This document shows, piece by piece, positions 7,984-16,068 of a stretch of 64,000 nt of DNA. The notes beneath the pieces were generated by a model that was not told the DNA's origin, did not search any database, and saw only the letters and a program-made list of their open reading frames with translations. Position numbers and translations under genes: made by a program. Numbering within the stretch: position 1 is the stretch's first letter; every line of letters starts with the position of its first letter. The DNA is taken from positions 889,091 to 953,090 of the forward strand of contig NZ_JBKIII010000002.1 of the NCBI RefSeq assembly GCF_046557615.1. Direction: 5' to 3'. The DNA comes from Haloferax sp046557615 (GTDB lineage Archaea; Halobacteriota; Halobacteria; Halobacteriales; Haloferacaceae).

Positions 7984-9054
7984 TTACTGAAGCCGATAGC
8001 GAAGAATCGCGGCGACGCCGCCGAGATTCTGCAACTGCTCGCCGGGTTGGAACTCGGCCGAAAAGACGGTGACCTCGCCCCCCTTCTGCTCGACAGAGTC
8101 GATGACGTCGTTAATATCGAGGTCCCAGTCACCGTTTCCTTGCCGTTCTTCTCGCAGTCGTGAATCGAGGAGGAGGAGGTTTTCGACCGCGCCAAACTCG
8201 GCGGCCTCGGCGACCTGTTCGATGCCGTAGGCCGCTTTCGCACCGGTCGAGATGTTCTCCATCAGTTCGTCGATGAGGTTCGCTTCCTCGGCGATGCGCG
8301 TCTCTTTCTGTACGTCGTCAACTGCGCCGCGCTTGAGAACTTCGTGGACACCTCTATCGCCGACACCGGCGGTATCGACGGTCGTGATGATGTTCTCGGC
8401 GACGTCGGGGTAGTTCTCGTCGAGGTAGTCCATCGCGTCGTTCTTCGTAAAGCCCGGTCCGGCGAGGATGATGGCATCGACCTTCAGATGCGACAGTGCC
8501 GACCCGAGTTCGTCGAAGAGTTCGGAACGCGGACGGGCGTACTCGCCTTTGCCCGTCGGTTTCGTGAGCGAGGCGTACTCTTCGGTGCCGTACTGGGCGA
8601 CGGTGTGGATGTACGCGGCACCTTCTTCGACCGTCGCGATGGCGACGTCGGGATTCTCGGTTGCCGCCTCTGCGGCTTCGATACGGTCGATTTGGTCGGC
8701 TTTGAAGTGCTTCTCGATGGTTATCTCGGCGCGTTCTTCGACGTTAAGCGTGTGATGGTGGCCGAGTTGGTCTTCTCTCGAGCAGCCGACGATGACGCCG
8801 CCGACACGGAGGCGATTGGCGAACCGAGCGAACTCCACGTCCTCGACTTCGATAGTGACGTTGAGATGCTCGCGCTCGCCGCCAGTGTCGCGCATTTGGT
8901 CGTCGTCGCGTTGGATACGGCGAGTGGTGTCACCGGAGACTAAATCACCGGGTTCGAGTACGTACGAGAGGTGCCAAAGGTCGTCGACGTTCTCGGGGAC
9001 CAGTGAGATTCGCTCGCGTCCTTCCTCACCACGGCCGCGATTGGCGATACGCAT
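7984..9054 (-). CDS. pelA: mRNA surveillance / ribosome rescue protein Pelota (Dom34)
   Basis: Archaeal Pelota, the eRF1 paralogue that with aEF1A and ABCE1 splits stalled ribosomes. At 356 residues it has the usual length. The N-terminal Sm-like domain (1-125; RISLVPENVDDLWHLSYVL, GDLVSGDTTRRI) is followed by the eRF1_2-like central domain (about 128-255; DVAIATVEEGAAYIHTV, IILAGPGFTKNDAMDYL) and the eRF1_3 domain (KAAYGIEQVAEAAEFGAVENLLLLDSRL). As expected for Pelota, the GGQ peptidyl-hydrolysis motif is absent. The ATG at 9054 (MRIANRG) starts the canonical N-terminus. It lies downstream of two DUF4013 genes and rqcH on the same strand. Confidence 0.95.
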   Translation of the reverse strand: MRIANRGRGEEGRERISLVPENVDDLWHLSYVLEPGDLVSGDTTRRIQRDDDQMRDTGGEREHLNVTIEVEDVEFARFANRLRVGGVIVGCSREDQLGHHHTLNVEERAEITIEKHFKADQIDRIEAAEAATENPDVAIATVEEGAAYIHTVAQYGTEEYASLTKPTGKGEYARPRSELFDELGSALSHLKVDAIILAGPGFTKNDAMDYLDENYPDVAENIITTVDTAGVGDRGVHEVLKRGAVDDVQKETRIAEEANLIDELMENISTGAKAAYGIEQVAEAAEFGAVENLLLLDSRLREERQGNGDWDLDINDVIDSVEQKGGEVTVFSAEFQPGEQLQNLGGVAAILRYRLQ

Positions 9055-9099
9055 ATCCGTGAGTCGTCACGGAACGGAAAAGAGTCCTGCTATCGACGC

Positions 9100-9801
9100 T
9101 TACCAACCCGAAGCAGAGTTCTCACTCGAAACAGGGGTAAAGCCGCGTCCATCGGCGTAGCCGCGTGCCCACAGGTAGAAGGTCGCCACCTGCACGTAGA
9201 ACAAGACGAAGATACCGATGAGGACGATACTCAGGAGACTTCCGATGGTCCCGAGGACGATGGAGACGACGATTGCGAGCAACCAGGCGACGACGTACTC
9301 ACCGGTGAAGGCGGCCCCGATAATCGTCCGAACGTCGAATCCTGCGCCGAGGTTCCCCTCGATAGCGAAGTTCGCGCTCGCTGCGGGGTAAAGGAACCCG
9401 ACGACCAGTCCGAGCAGACCAATCAACAAGAAGCCGACGAATCCGAAGATGCTGAGACCGACACTCCCGGCCGCACTGGGGTCGGCTGCCCCCTGCGTGA
9501 GCGCGGCAGAACCGAGTCCGAGGAAGATGCCCAAGATGAGTATCGGAACGATGACGACGAGCGACCAGCCCAAACCGATGACGAATAGTTTCACGCCATC
9601 GACGAGCATCTCACCCCAATCGGTGAACGACGGTGCGGCCTCGTCACCGTTCGCCGCCGCACGCATGGTCTTGACGAAATACCCTTGGAGGATGAACGCC
9701 GGGATGATGAGTATAGACAGGAGTGAGAGTACGCCACCGATAACCGTCGTGGCGACCCAGTCGTCGCTATTCTTGAGGAACAGCAATGCGTCAGAGAGCA
9801 T
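9100..9801 (-). CDS. DUF4013 family membrane protein (copy 1)
   Basis: 233-residue multi-pass protein of the DUF4013 family. About six hydrophobic segments are seen, including VIGGVLSLLSILIIPAFILQGY, LFVIGLGWSLVVIVPILILGIFLGLG, FGFVGFLLIGLLGLVVGFLYPA and a C-terminal SIVLGTIGSLLSIVLIGIFVLFY. Shared family marks with the next gene are the KNSDDW-type start, the PSFTDWGEMLVDGVKLF loop and an FY(V/A)xVA segment near the end. The function is unknown. The ATG at 9801 (MLSDALLFL) matches the start of copy 2 (MLSESINYL) and is preferred over the GTG at 9813. It sits between copy 2 and pelota. Confidence 0.85.
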   Translation of the reverse strand: MLSDALLFLKNSDDWVATTVIGGVLSLLSILIIPAFILQGYFVKTMRAAANGDEAAPSFTDWGEMLVDGVKLFVIGLGWSLVVIVPILILGIFLGLGSAALTQGAADPSAAGSVGLSIFGFVGFLLIGLLGLVVGFLYPAASANFAIEGNLGAGFDVRTIIGAAFTGEYVVAWLLAIVVSIVLGTIGSLLSIVLIGIFVLFYVQVATFYLWARGYADGRGFTPVSSENSASGW

Positions 9802-9859
9802 GAATGATTTCACTCAGTAAGGGGGCTTAGATATTCCGTCGAAAAAACGCGTAGCGAAA

Positions 9860-10576
9860 TTAGACTGCGGGTTGTTCGCCGGGCATGTCGCCGTCGTCTT
9901 CCATCATCTCGATTTCGTGGAGTTCGCCCCACGTCGTGCCGATGATGTAGTAGGCGGCGACGACTGCGTAGAACGTCACGAACGAACCGAGGACGAAGCC
10001 AAGGAGCGGGACGACGTTCAGGAGGCCAGTGACGACAGATGCCGCGAAGATCACGACGAAGGCCATGAGCCACGCGGTCGCGTACTTACCCGAGGTGAGG
10101 ATGGGACGCAGTTCGCTCACGCTGAACGCAGCGCCCATGCGGTCGGTCTCGGCGTAGTTCGACAGCGCCGCCGGGGTGACGTACGCCGCGAAGATACCGA
10201 GGACGAACGCGGCGAGCAGGCCGAGCAGCGTCACGATACCGCCGAAGGCGTTAGCCGCACCCGAGTCACCACCGCCAGCAGCGATACTGAGGATACCCGC
10301 GAACCCGAACACCATCGCGATGATGGCGGGGATGAGCGAATACACCAGGACGATTGCGAAGCCTTTGATGCCATCGACAGTCATGTCGGCCCATTCGCCG
10401 AACTCTGGAGGCTTTTCGTCACCGTGCATCGTGGCGCGAATCACGCTGAGCGTGTAGCCGAGGACGACGAACGCCGGGATGATGAGGAAGCTAAAGAAAG
10501 TCAGCACGCCGCCGATGAGGACGGTCTTGAGCCAACTTTCGTCGTTACGAAGGTAGTTGATTGATTCTGAAAGCAT
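9860..10576 (-). CDS. DUF4013 family membrane protein (copy 2)
   Basis: 238 residues, a tandem paralogue of the gene at 9100. It has six hydrophobic segments (VLIGGVLTFFSFLIIPAFVVLGY, the region after GIKGFAIVLVYSLIPAIIAMVFG, FGGIVTLLGLLAAFVLGIF, WLMAFVVIFAASVV and VPLLGFVLGSFVTFYAVVA), the PPEFGEWADMTVDGIKGF loop, and an acidic cytoplasmic-type tail (EIEMMEDDGDMPGE). The two copies are colinear and clearly homologous but well diverged, so the duplication is old. The 175-bp upstream gap includes AT-rich sequence (AGTATATAATC on the plus strand near 10668) suitable for a promoter. Confidence 0.85.
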   Translation of the reverse strand: MLSESINYLRNDESWLKTVLIGGVLTFFSFLIIPAFVVLGYTLSVIRATMHGDEKPPEFGEWADMTVDGIKGFAIVLVYSLIPAIIAMVFGFAGILSIAAGGGDSGAANAFGGIVTLLGLLAAFVLGIFAAYVTPAALSNYAETDRMGAAFSVSELRPILTSGKYATAWLMAFVVIFAASVVTGLLNVVPLLGFVLGSFVTFYAVVAAYYIIGTTWGELHEIEMMEDDGDMPGEQPAV

Positions 10577-10751
10577 TGTAAGTCACTGAGCGCCGCCGAC
10601 GATAACCGCCCCAGTGGCTGATATTCTGTCAGGTGTGTACTGCGCTCGACTATCATTACAACGAGAAAGTATATAATCTTGCACCCGCCCCGTGCGAATA
10701 ATTGACAATTAGACCTGAATAACCGGAATTTCCACAATCTGAGAACGATTG

Positions 10752-12854
10752 TTAGTCGTCCGTGATTGTACTGCCGCCTGGCGGAAGGAACTCTTGAATC
10801 TGGTCGGGGGATGCTACTTTTCTGACGAACGATTGGTCTTCGAACATATTCCGGAGATCGCGGTAGCACAGTTTTGCGGCGTCGTTCTGTGCGTACTGCC
10901 CCGGGGTGAGCGTCAACATCGCTTCCACGCGCGGTTCGATAGCCGACGGCGGGCCGCCAAGGACGCGGGTCTCGCCTTCACACTGGATGCCGACGGCGAC
11001 TTTTGCGGGGACGTCGTTGAAGTAGGTTCGGTCGCCCCGGACGACGAAGCTTCCTTTTTCGAGGTACTCACCAGACTCCGGCGTCTTCGACACCTGCGAC
11101 GGTTCGACCATGTAGGCGTCGTCGGCAAATCGGCCGTCTTTCCAGATAGACGAGTACGAGACGGCGAACTGGGCGGCCTCTTCGAGCGAGGAGTCGGGGA
11201 AATCGACTTCGACCGATGGCTCGCTCGGCCCGGAGGCCTTGAGGAGCGTCACTGGCCCTCCGCGCGCTTGGGTGTGGAAGAACCGGTCGTGCTTGTTCAT
11301 GTATTTTTTAACAAGCTCCTCGTTCTGGTCGGCGTTACGGCCGCCGATGACGAGGAATCCGTCGGAGGTGCGGAACCAACGGAACCGTTCGAACCAGTGT
11401 TCGGTCGATTTGACGGGGACCGACTGCAACGAGCGCCAGTCGGTCTCTTCGTACTCTTCGTCGTCGTCCGGTTCGTCGCTATCGTCGGCCTCCCACTCGT
11501 CGCGGCGCTTTTTCGCCGCTTCCAGTTCTTCGCGGGTGTCTTCGATAGCCGCGAGCGCACCCTCTTTCTTCTCTTGGATACGCTTTGCCTCGGTGTAGAG
11601 GCGGTTGGCGTTCTTCTCGACGCCCATCGACACGTCGAGGGTGATGTTCGTCCCGTCGATGTCGATAGAGACGGTCCCCTCCGCGCCATCGACGTTCGTC
11701 ACTGCTTCGGCCGCCGGAATCCCCTGTTCGGCACCCTCGGCGAGTGTGTCGGCGATGTCGTCCCACGGAACGCCCTGTTCGCGTGCGCCACGAACCGTCG
11801 AGAGAACGTCGTCGACGAGGTCGTAGTGGGCGTAGAGCAGTTCGGCGCGTTCGCGTTCGGCGTCGGCGCGCTCGTCGAAGCCCGAAATCGCCTGTTCTTG
11901 TTGCTCGATGATGCGCTCTTGTTTGGCGATTTGCTCCTCGAAATCGGGACGGTTCGAAGTGGCCTCTTGCTCGTCGGCGGTCAAATCGAGGCGGACGAAA
12001 TACTCGTCGAGCGCCTCGTTGAAGGTGTCGTAGGCTTCCTCACTGAGCCCTTCGTTCTGGTGTTCTTGGAGAGGGAAGGGCGTCACGTCAACGACTTCGT
12101 CTTCTTCGTCGAGGTAGACGCGCGGGTCGAACTCTCCAGCGCGAACTTGGTCGCGGAGCGTCTCGATTGCGTCGAAGACCTTGTCGTACGTTTCGTCGGT
12201 CGCGTCGGTGATATCGAGCGTCTTGTCCACACCTGCGCGAGTACAGAGTTCTTCGGCGTACAGGCCGCCGAGGTTGAGTTGCGTCGCCAGCGTCCGAACC
12301 ACGTCGGTGTCGGACTGACTCATCACACGTTCGAGTTCGTAGCGACTTACGGTGAGCGGGTTGAGTCGAGACGACGGGTATTCGTACTGCGCGCCGGGAG
12401 CGACCGTCCGCGACTTGAGGCGGACGGTTTCGAGACTGCGAATCACGTCGCCCGTCTCGTCGAGGATGGCGATGTTACCCTGGCCGAAGAGTTCGACCAC
12501 GATTTGCGTGTTTTCGTCGGGGCGGTCGAACGAGAAGGTGAGAATCCGGTCGAAGTCGTACTGTTCGACACCCGCGAAATCAGCACCGTTGAGCCGATTT
12601 CGCAGCATCATTGCGAACTGCGGCGGGCGACCCGGTGCGTCGGGGACGTTCTTCGGGTCGGCGAGGTGTGCCCGTTTGATGTCGCCGACTTCGAGGAGGA
12701 GTTCGACCCGTCCGCGGTCGAAATCCCGCATCTTGAGGCGAAGCAAGTCGTCGCCGTAGAGGTACGCCTTGTCGACTTTCGCCCCCTCGTACCGATTCAA
12801 TTCGGTGACGAGAGCGGCGAGGTCGACGCTCGTGAGTTCCCGCTTCGGGTCCAT
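10752..12854 (-). CDS. rqcH: Ribosome quality control protein RqcH (NFACT family, Rqc2/NEMF homologue)
   Basis: 700-residue NFACT protein. Bacterial and eukaryotic homologues bind 50S/60S subunits blocked by peptidyl-tRNA and recruit tRNA-Ala to tail the nascent chain. Visible are the NFACT-N domain (about 1-215; KREL(T/S)SVDL start, MMLRNRLNG at 82-90), an Asp-Arg pair at 102-103 (FDRILTF) at the position of the DR motif needed for tRNA binding in RqcH, long charged coiled-coil stretches (about 285-345 and 405-460), and the NFACT-R domain from about 475 (WFRTSDGFLVIGGRNADQNE, HTQARGGPVTLLK). The ATG at 12854 gives the canonical start. It is upstream of the DUF4013 pair and pelota on the same strand. 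Confidence 0.94.
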   Translation of the reverse strand: MDPKRELTSVDLAALVTELNRYEGAKVDKAYLYGDDLLRLKMRDFDRGRVELLLEVGDIKRAHLADPKNVPDAPGRPPQFAMMLRNRLNGADFAGVEQYDFDRILTFSFDRPDENTQIVVELFGQGNIAILDETGDVIRSLETVRLKSRTVAPGAQYEYPSSRLNPLTVSRYELERVMSQSDTDVVRTLATQLNLGGLYAEELCTRAGVDKTLDITDATDETYDKVFDAIETLRDQVRAGEFDPRVYLDEEDEVVDVTPFPLQEHQNEGLSEEAYDTFNEALDEYFVRLDLTADEQEATSNRPDFEEQIAKQERIIEQQEQAISGFDERADAERERAELLYAHYDLVDDVLSTVRGAREQGVPWDDIADTLAEGAEQGIPAAEAVTNVDGAEGTVSIDIDGTNITLDVSMGVEKNANRLYTEAKRIQEKKEGALAAIEDTREELEAAKKRRDEWEADDSDEPDDDEEYEETDWRSLQSVPVKSTEHWFERFRWFRTSDGFLVIGGRNADQNEELVKKYMNKHDRFFHTQARGGPVTLLKASGPSEPSVEVDFPDSSLEEAAQFAVSYSSIWKDGRFADDAYMVEPSQVSKTPESGEYLEKGSFVVRGDRTYFNDVPAKVAVGIQCEGETRVLGGPPSAIEPRVEAMLTLTPGQYAQNDAAKLCYRDLRNMFEDQSFVRKVASPDQIQEFLPPGGSTITDD

Positions 12855-12921
12855 AGTCGCGGTTTTTCACCGCTGGACGAAAAGGGATGTCGTTTCGATG
12901 GGTCGTTTTCCCGGGGAGAAG

Positions 12922-12929
12922 ATACTTAT
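12922..12929 (+). promoter_or_regulatory. TATA-like box of the exported membrane protein gene at 12954
   Basis: ATACTTAT is centred about 28 bp before the ATG at 12954, the spacing expected for an archaeal TATA box driving a leaderless transcript. An AT-rich stretch (CATAATTTTT) lies between box and ATG. The 99-bp gap is shared with the divergent rqcH gene. Confidence 0.45.
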
Positions 12930-12953
12930 CAACCACCCATAATTTTTCGAGAG

Positions 12954-14315
12954 ATGAGAGCCCGCGCCGCCTGTTTTGTCCTCCTTCTCCTGATTGCCGC
13001 AGTCCCCGGTGCAATTGCGCCGACATCGGCCAGTTCCCCGCCAGAGACGGTCTGCGGTGTTTGTAGTGACCCGTTCGTCGATGCCGCCACCGAATCCGGC
13101 GTCGAACTCACTATCGAATCGAGCGAATTGACCCTCCAAATAGACGACGACGGAACCGGTTATTGGACCGCTCGCGTCGCTATCGACGAAGAGAGTGCCA
13201 CCACGTTCCGCGAGAATCCGGCACTCCTCGACAGTGTCGTTCGAGAGACGTTCGACCAGTATCGCCCGTTCGTGGACGACCCGCAGAACCTCACAGCGCA
13301 GATAGAAGACAACACCGTCGTCGTCACCTTCGAGGTTCCCGAGATGGGCTATCGGACCTCGGGCGGTGTACTCCTCGTAGACTACTTCAACGCCGACGGC
13401 TACACACAGCGCGTCTACGTCGATGCCGACCGATTCGTCGTCAGCGGACCGGATGGGAGCGTCCTCGTCAACGACCCCTCGGAGTTGAAGAACGACGACG
13501 ACACGGCCGCAGTGTGGTTGGGTGACGACCATTCTGGGCCATACATCGACGACGAGACGTACCTCGCCTTCGGGCCGGACCGAAGCCTCTCCACTCAAGC
13601 GGCGGCCACTGCGAGCATCGCCGCCGATTCGGCACCGTACCTCCTCTCTGACCTCGTTGGGGCCGCATTGGTTCCGACGTTCTTGATGGGATTCGGTGTC
13701 GTCGCCATCCAGCGACTCACACGCCGCGTCGATGCGGAGAGCAGGTCGGTTCGCGTACTCGGCTACCTGACGATGGGAATCAGCGTCGCGTGGCTCTTCA
13801 GCCTCGTCGCCGTCAGATTGGTCTCCGGTGGGTACGCAATCGTCGCGTGGACACTCGGAATTCAGTTTGCACTGCTCGGCCTCCTTGCGACCAAGAAACC
13901 CGGACTGTTCACCTTCCGACGCTTACTCGTTGCAACACTTGCACCGCCAATCGCTGCCGCCTTCGTCGTCTCGTTCGTCACTCGACCATCACTCCTCTGG
14001 GGCGTCCCAAGCGCGCTCTCGTTAGGGCTGACGTTCGCGTTGTTCCTCCCGTTCGGCTACGCCGCCAGACGAGAGCATCGCACGTGGCCGTTCGCGCTCG
14101 CCATCGTCGCCGCACCCGTCGTCTTCACCATCCCGACGCTCCCAATCGGTGGGTTCGGCCCGGCGTTTATGCTGCTGCTCCTCAGCGGGTGGACGCTTCT
14201 CACTCTCGCTTCGGGAACGCTGGCCTATCGTCTCGGGTGGGCACTCGGCGGCGAATCGAACACGAAATCCGCTCCGCAACCGTCAGGTAGTCACCCGCAA
14301 AATCACGGGGCATGA
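12954..14315 (+). CDS. Exported multi-pass membrane protein, uncharacterised
   Basis: 453 residues. A Sec-type signal peptide (RARAACFVLLLLIAAVPGAIA, ending near residue 27) precedes an extracellular beta-rich domain of about 190 residues, which opens with CGVC. Seven or so hydrophobic helices follow from about residue 225 (LVGAALVPTFLMGFGVVAI, LGYLTMGISVAWLFSLVAV, IVAWTLGIQFALLGLLA and others) and then a polar tail. This signal-ectodomain-multihelix plan recalls haloarchaeal surface sensors or secretion-associated proteins; no family is assigned. The ATG at 12954 is set by the signal peptide: the much longer upstream frame is the antisense of rqcH. The stop overlaps the next ATG by four bases. 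Confidence 0.8.
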   Translation: MRARAACFVLLLLIAAVPGAIAPTSASSPPETVCGVCSDPFVDAATESGVELTIESSELTLQIDDDGTGYWTARVAIDEESATTFRENPALLDSVVRETFDQYRPFVDDPQNLTAQIEDNTVVVTFEVPEMGYRTSGGVLLVDYFNADGYTQRVYVDADRFVVSGPDGSVLVNDPSELKNDDDTAAVWLGDDHSGPYIDDETYLAFGPDRSLSTQAAATASIAADSAPYLLSDLVGAALVPTFLMGFGVVAIQRLTRRVDAESRSVRVLGYLTMGISVAWLFSLVAVRLVSGGYAIVAWTLGIQFALLGLLATKKPGLFTFRRLLVATLAPPIAAAFVVSFVTRPSLLWGVPSALSLGLTFALFLPFGYAARREHRTWPFALAIVAAPVVFTIPTLPIGGFGPAFMLLLLSGWTLLTLASGTLAYRLGWALGGESNTKSAPQPSGSHPQNHGA

Positions 14316-14755
14316 GCGAAACAGCGGTTCGCGTCGTCACGACCGACGCGGAACGAGAAGACGCGTTCGCCGTCAGAAGAGCCGTCTTCGTGGACGAACA
14401 GGGCGTCGATGAAGAGTTGGAGTGGGACGAGTACGACGAACCAGACGCCAATGCCAGCCACTTCGTCGGCTACCGCGATGGCGAGGCAGTCGGTGCGGCA
14501 CGAATCCGCGCGTACGAACCTGGTGTGGGGAAGGTCGAACGCGTCGCAGTCCTCGAATCCGCCCGTGGCGAAGGCTGGGGAAAGCGACTCATGGAGGTAC
14601 TCGAAGCAGAAGCGAGAGACGCCGGATACGACTCGCTCTACTTGCACGGCCAAACCTCGGCAGAAGGCTTCTATCACGGCTTAGGGTACGAAACGACCAG
14701 TGACGTGTTCGACGAGGCGGGTATTCCGCACGTCGTGATGGAAAAGTCGCTATAA
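14312..14755 (+). CDS. GNAT family N-acetyltransferase
   Basis: 147 residues with the compact GNAT fold, close to the YjcF/ElaA-type group: VRRAVFVDEQGVDEELEWDEYDEPDANASHF-type N-terminal block (residues about 22-52), the acetyl-CoA loop VERVAVLESARGEGWGKRLM (71-90), and LHGQTSAEGFYHGLGYE at the C-terminus. The substrate is unknown. The ATG overlaps the stop of the upstream membrane protein (ATGA), so the two are probably translationally coupled. It is convergent with the MscS gene, with a single base between the stops. Confidence 0.9.
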   Translation: MSETAVRVVTTDAEREDAFAVRRAVFVDEQGVDEELEWDEYDEPDANASHFVGYRDGEAVGAARIRAYEPGVGKVERVAVLESARGEGWGKRLMEVLEAEARDAGYDSLYLHGQTSAEGFYHGLGYETTSDVFDEAGIPHVVMEKSL

Positions 14756-14756
14756 C

Positions 14757-15950
14757 TCAGTCTTCGCTCGAGACCGACTTTTTCACAGGCTGACTGCGGC
14801 GTTCGTGTTTGAGTTGGAAGCCATCGACCTCTTCGCGGGCGAGGAGTTCCCGCTGTGGGAACGGGATTTTGATACCCTCGTCGTCGAACGCCGTCTTCAC
14901 GCTCCGGAGTACCTCCGCTTTCGCCTGCGCACGGCGCGGTGCGGAAGGGTTCGTAATCCAGAATCGGAGTTGGAGTCCAATCGACGAATCGCCGAACGTC
15001 GTCGGGATGACCTGCGGCTGTGGCACTTCTTCGACGAATTTGAGGTCCGTGAACGCGCCCGTAGCGACTTCCTCGGCGTGTTCGATATCTGCGTCGTAAT
15101 CGATTCCCACGTCTAACTTGAGCCGGAGTCGATTTCGCTTCGTTCGGTTCGTGATTTTCGCGTTCGTCACCCGGTCGTTCGGAAAGACCACCGTCTCGCC
15201 GTCTGCGTTGCTCAGTCGCGTGTTGATGATGGTGATGTCGGTGACGATGCCCTCTGCGCCGTCGATTTCGACCCAATCGCCGAGTTCGAACGGTCGAGAG
15301 AACATGAGGACGAACCCGGCGATGAGCGACCCGAGTGTCTGTCGGGCGGCCATACCGACGACGATGCCGAGGAATCCGGCACCGACGAGGAGGCCGTCGA
15401 GTTCGAACTGCCAGACGGTGAGTGTCGCCATCCCCACCGCGATGAGGACGACGACTTGGAGGACGCGAAACGCGATACCTTGCTGATGGGCGTTGATGTG
15501 GTCAGAGTTCGACGCGTAGGTGTCGAGTTGCGCTTCGAGGATGTTCGTCCCGACGAACGCGCCCGCGAGCAGACCGAGCGTCAACCCGACTTTGAGAATG
15601 TTCGGGATGATGACGGCGATGATGGCGGTGGCCGTCAACGCGAGTGACCCGTAACCCCAGAGTACCAAGAGCGAAAGGCCAACACCGACAAAGATGGCTA
15701 CTTGGAGCGTCCGAATCAGTATCTTCGCGGGGAACATCCACGCAACGTCGCCCACTTGGTCCGGAACTTTTGTGTGCGACAGCACGCGGTTGTGGAACTC
15801 ACTCGCCGCACGCGAGACGATTCTCGGTGCGAGATACAGCGCGACCCCGAATGCGAGGATTATCAGCGCTGCCGAGATACCGATGCGCTCTTCGGTCGAG
15901 ACGAACTGTGCGAGTGTCGAACGAACGCTCTCTATCCACGTGGCCGCCAT
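14757..15950 (-). CDS. MscS family mechanosensitive ion channel
   Basis: Small-conductance mechanosensitive channel homologue of 397 residues, acting as a membrane safety valve in hypo-osmotic shock. About five N-terminal helices are seen, with the pore-lining helix around GLLVGAGFLGIVVGMAARQTLGSLIAGF. The MscS beta domain follows (LGDWVEIDGAEGIVTDITI, TVVFPNDRVTNAKITN) and then the alpha/beta C-terminal vestibule (RLRLKLDVGIDYDADIEHAEEVA, IGLQLRFWITN). E. coli MscS has 286 residues; the extra length is N-terminal helices. The ATG at 15950 is chosen because the longer frame upstream is basic, non-membrane sequence. Confidence 0.9.
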   Translation of the reverse strand: MAATWIESVRSTLAQFVSTEERIGISAALIILAFGVALYLAPRIVSRAASEFHNRVLSHTKVPDQVGDVAWMFPAKILIRTLQVAIFVGVGLSLLVLWGYGSLALTATAIIAVIIPNILKVGLTLGLLAGAFVGTNILEAQLDTYASNSDHINAHQQGIAFRVLQVVVLIAVGMATLTVWQFELDGLLVGAGFLGIVVGMAARQTLGSLIAGFVLMFSRPFELGDWVEIDGAEGIVTDITIINTRLSNADGETVVFPNDRVTNAKITNRTKRNRLRLKLDVGIDYDADIEHAEEVATGAFTDLKFVEEVPQPQVIPTTFGDSSIGLQLRFWITNPSAPRRAQAKAEVLRSVKTAFDDEGIKIPFPQRELLAREEVDGFQLKHERRSQPVKKSVSSED

Positions 15951-16068
15951 CTCACCACGTCCCCCCAAGAACTCCCATACTACCAATTGGTTTGTAAGAT
16001 AGTCAAAAAACGTGGCGGAGTGAGAATCAAGAACGAGAATCGAACGAGACCGATTACAGTTGTAATCC

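Noticed and set aside
10749..14315. 1188-codon plus-strand open frame
   Set aside because: The first 735 codons are the antisense of rqcH, which has clear NFACT homology; only the part from the ATG at 12954 with a signal peptide is real.
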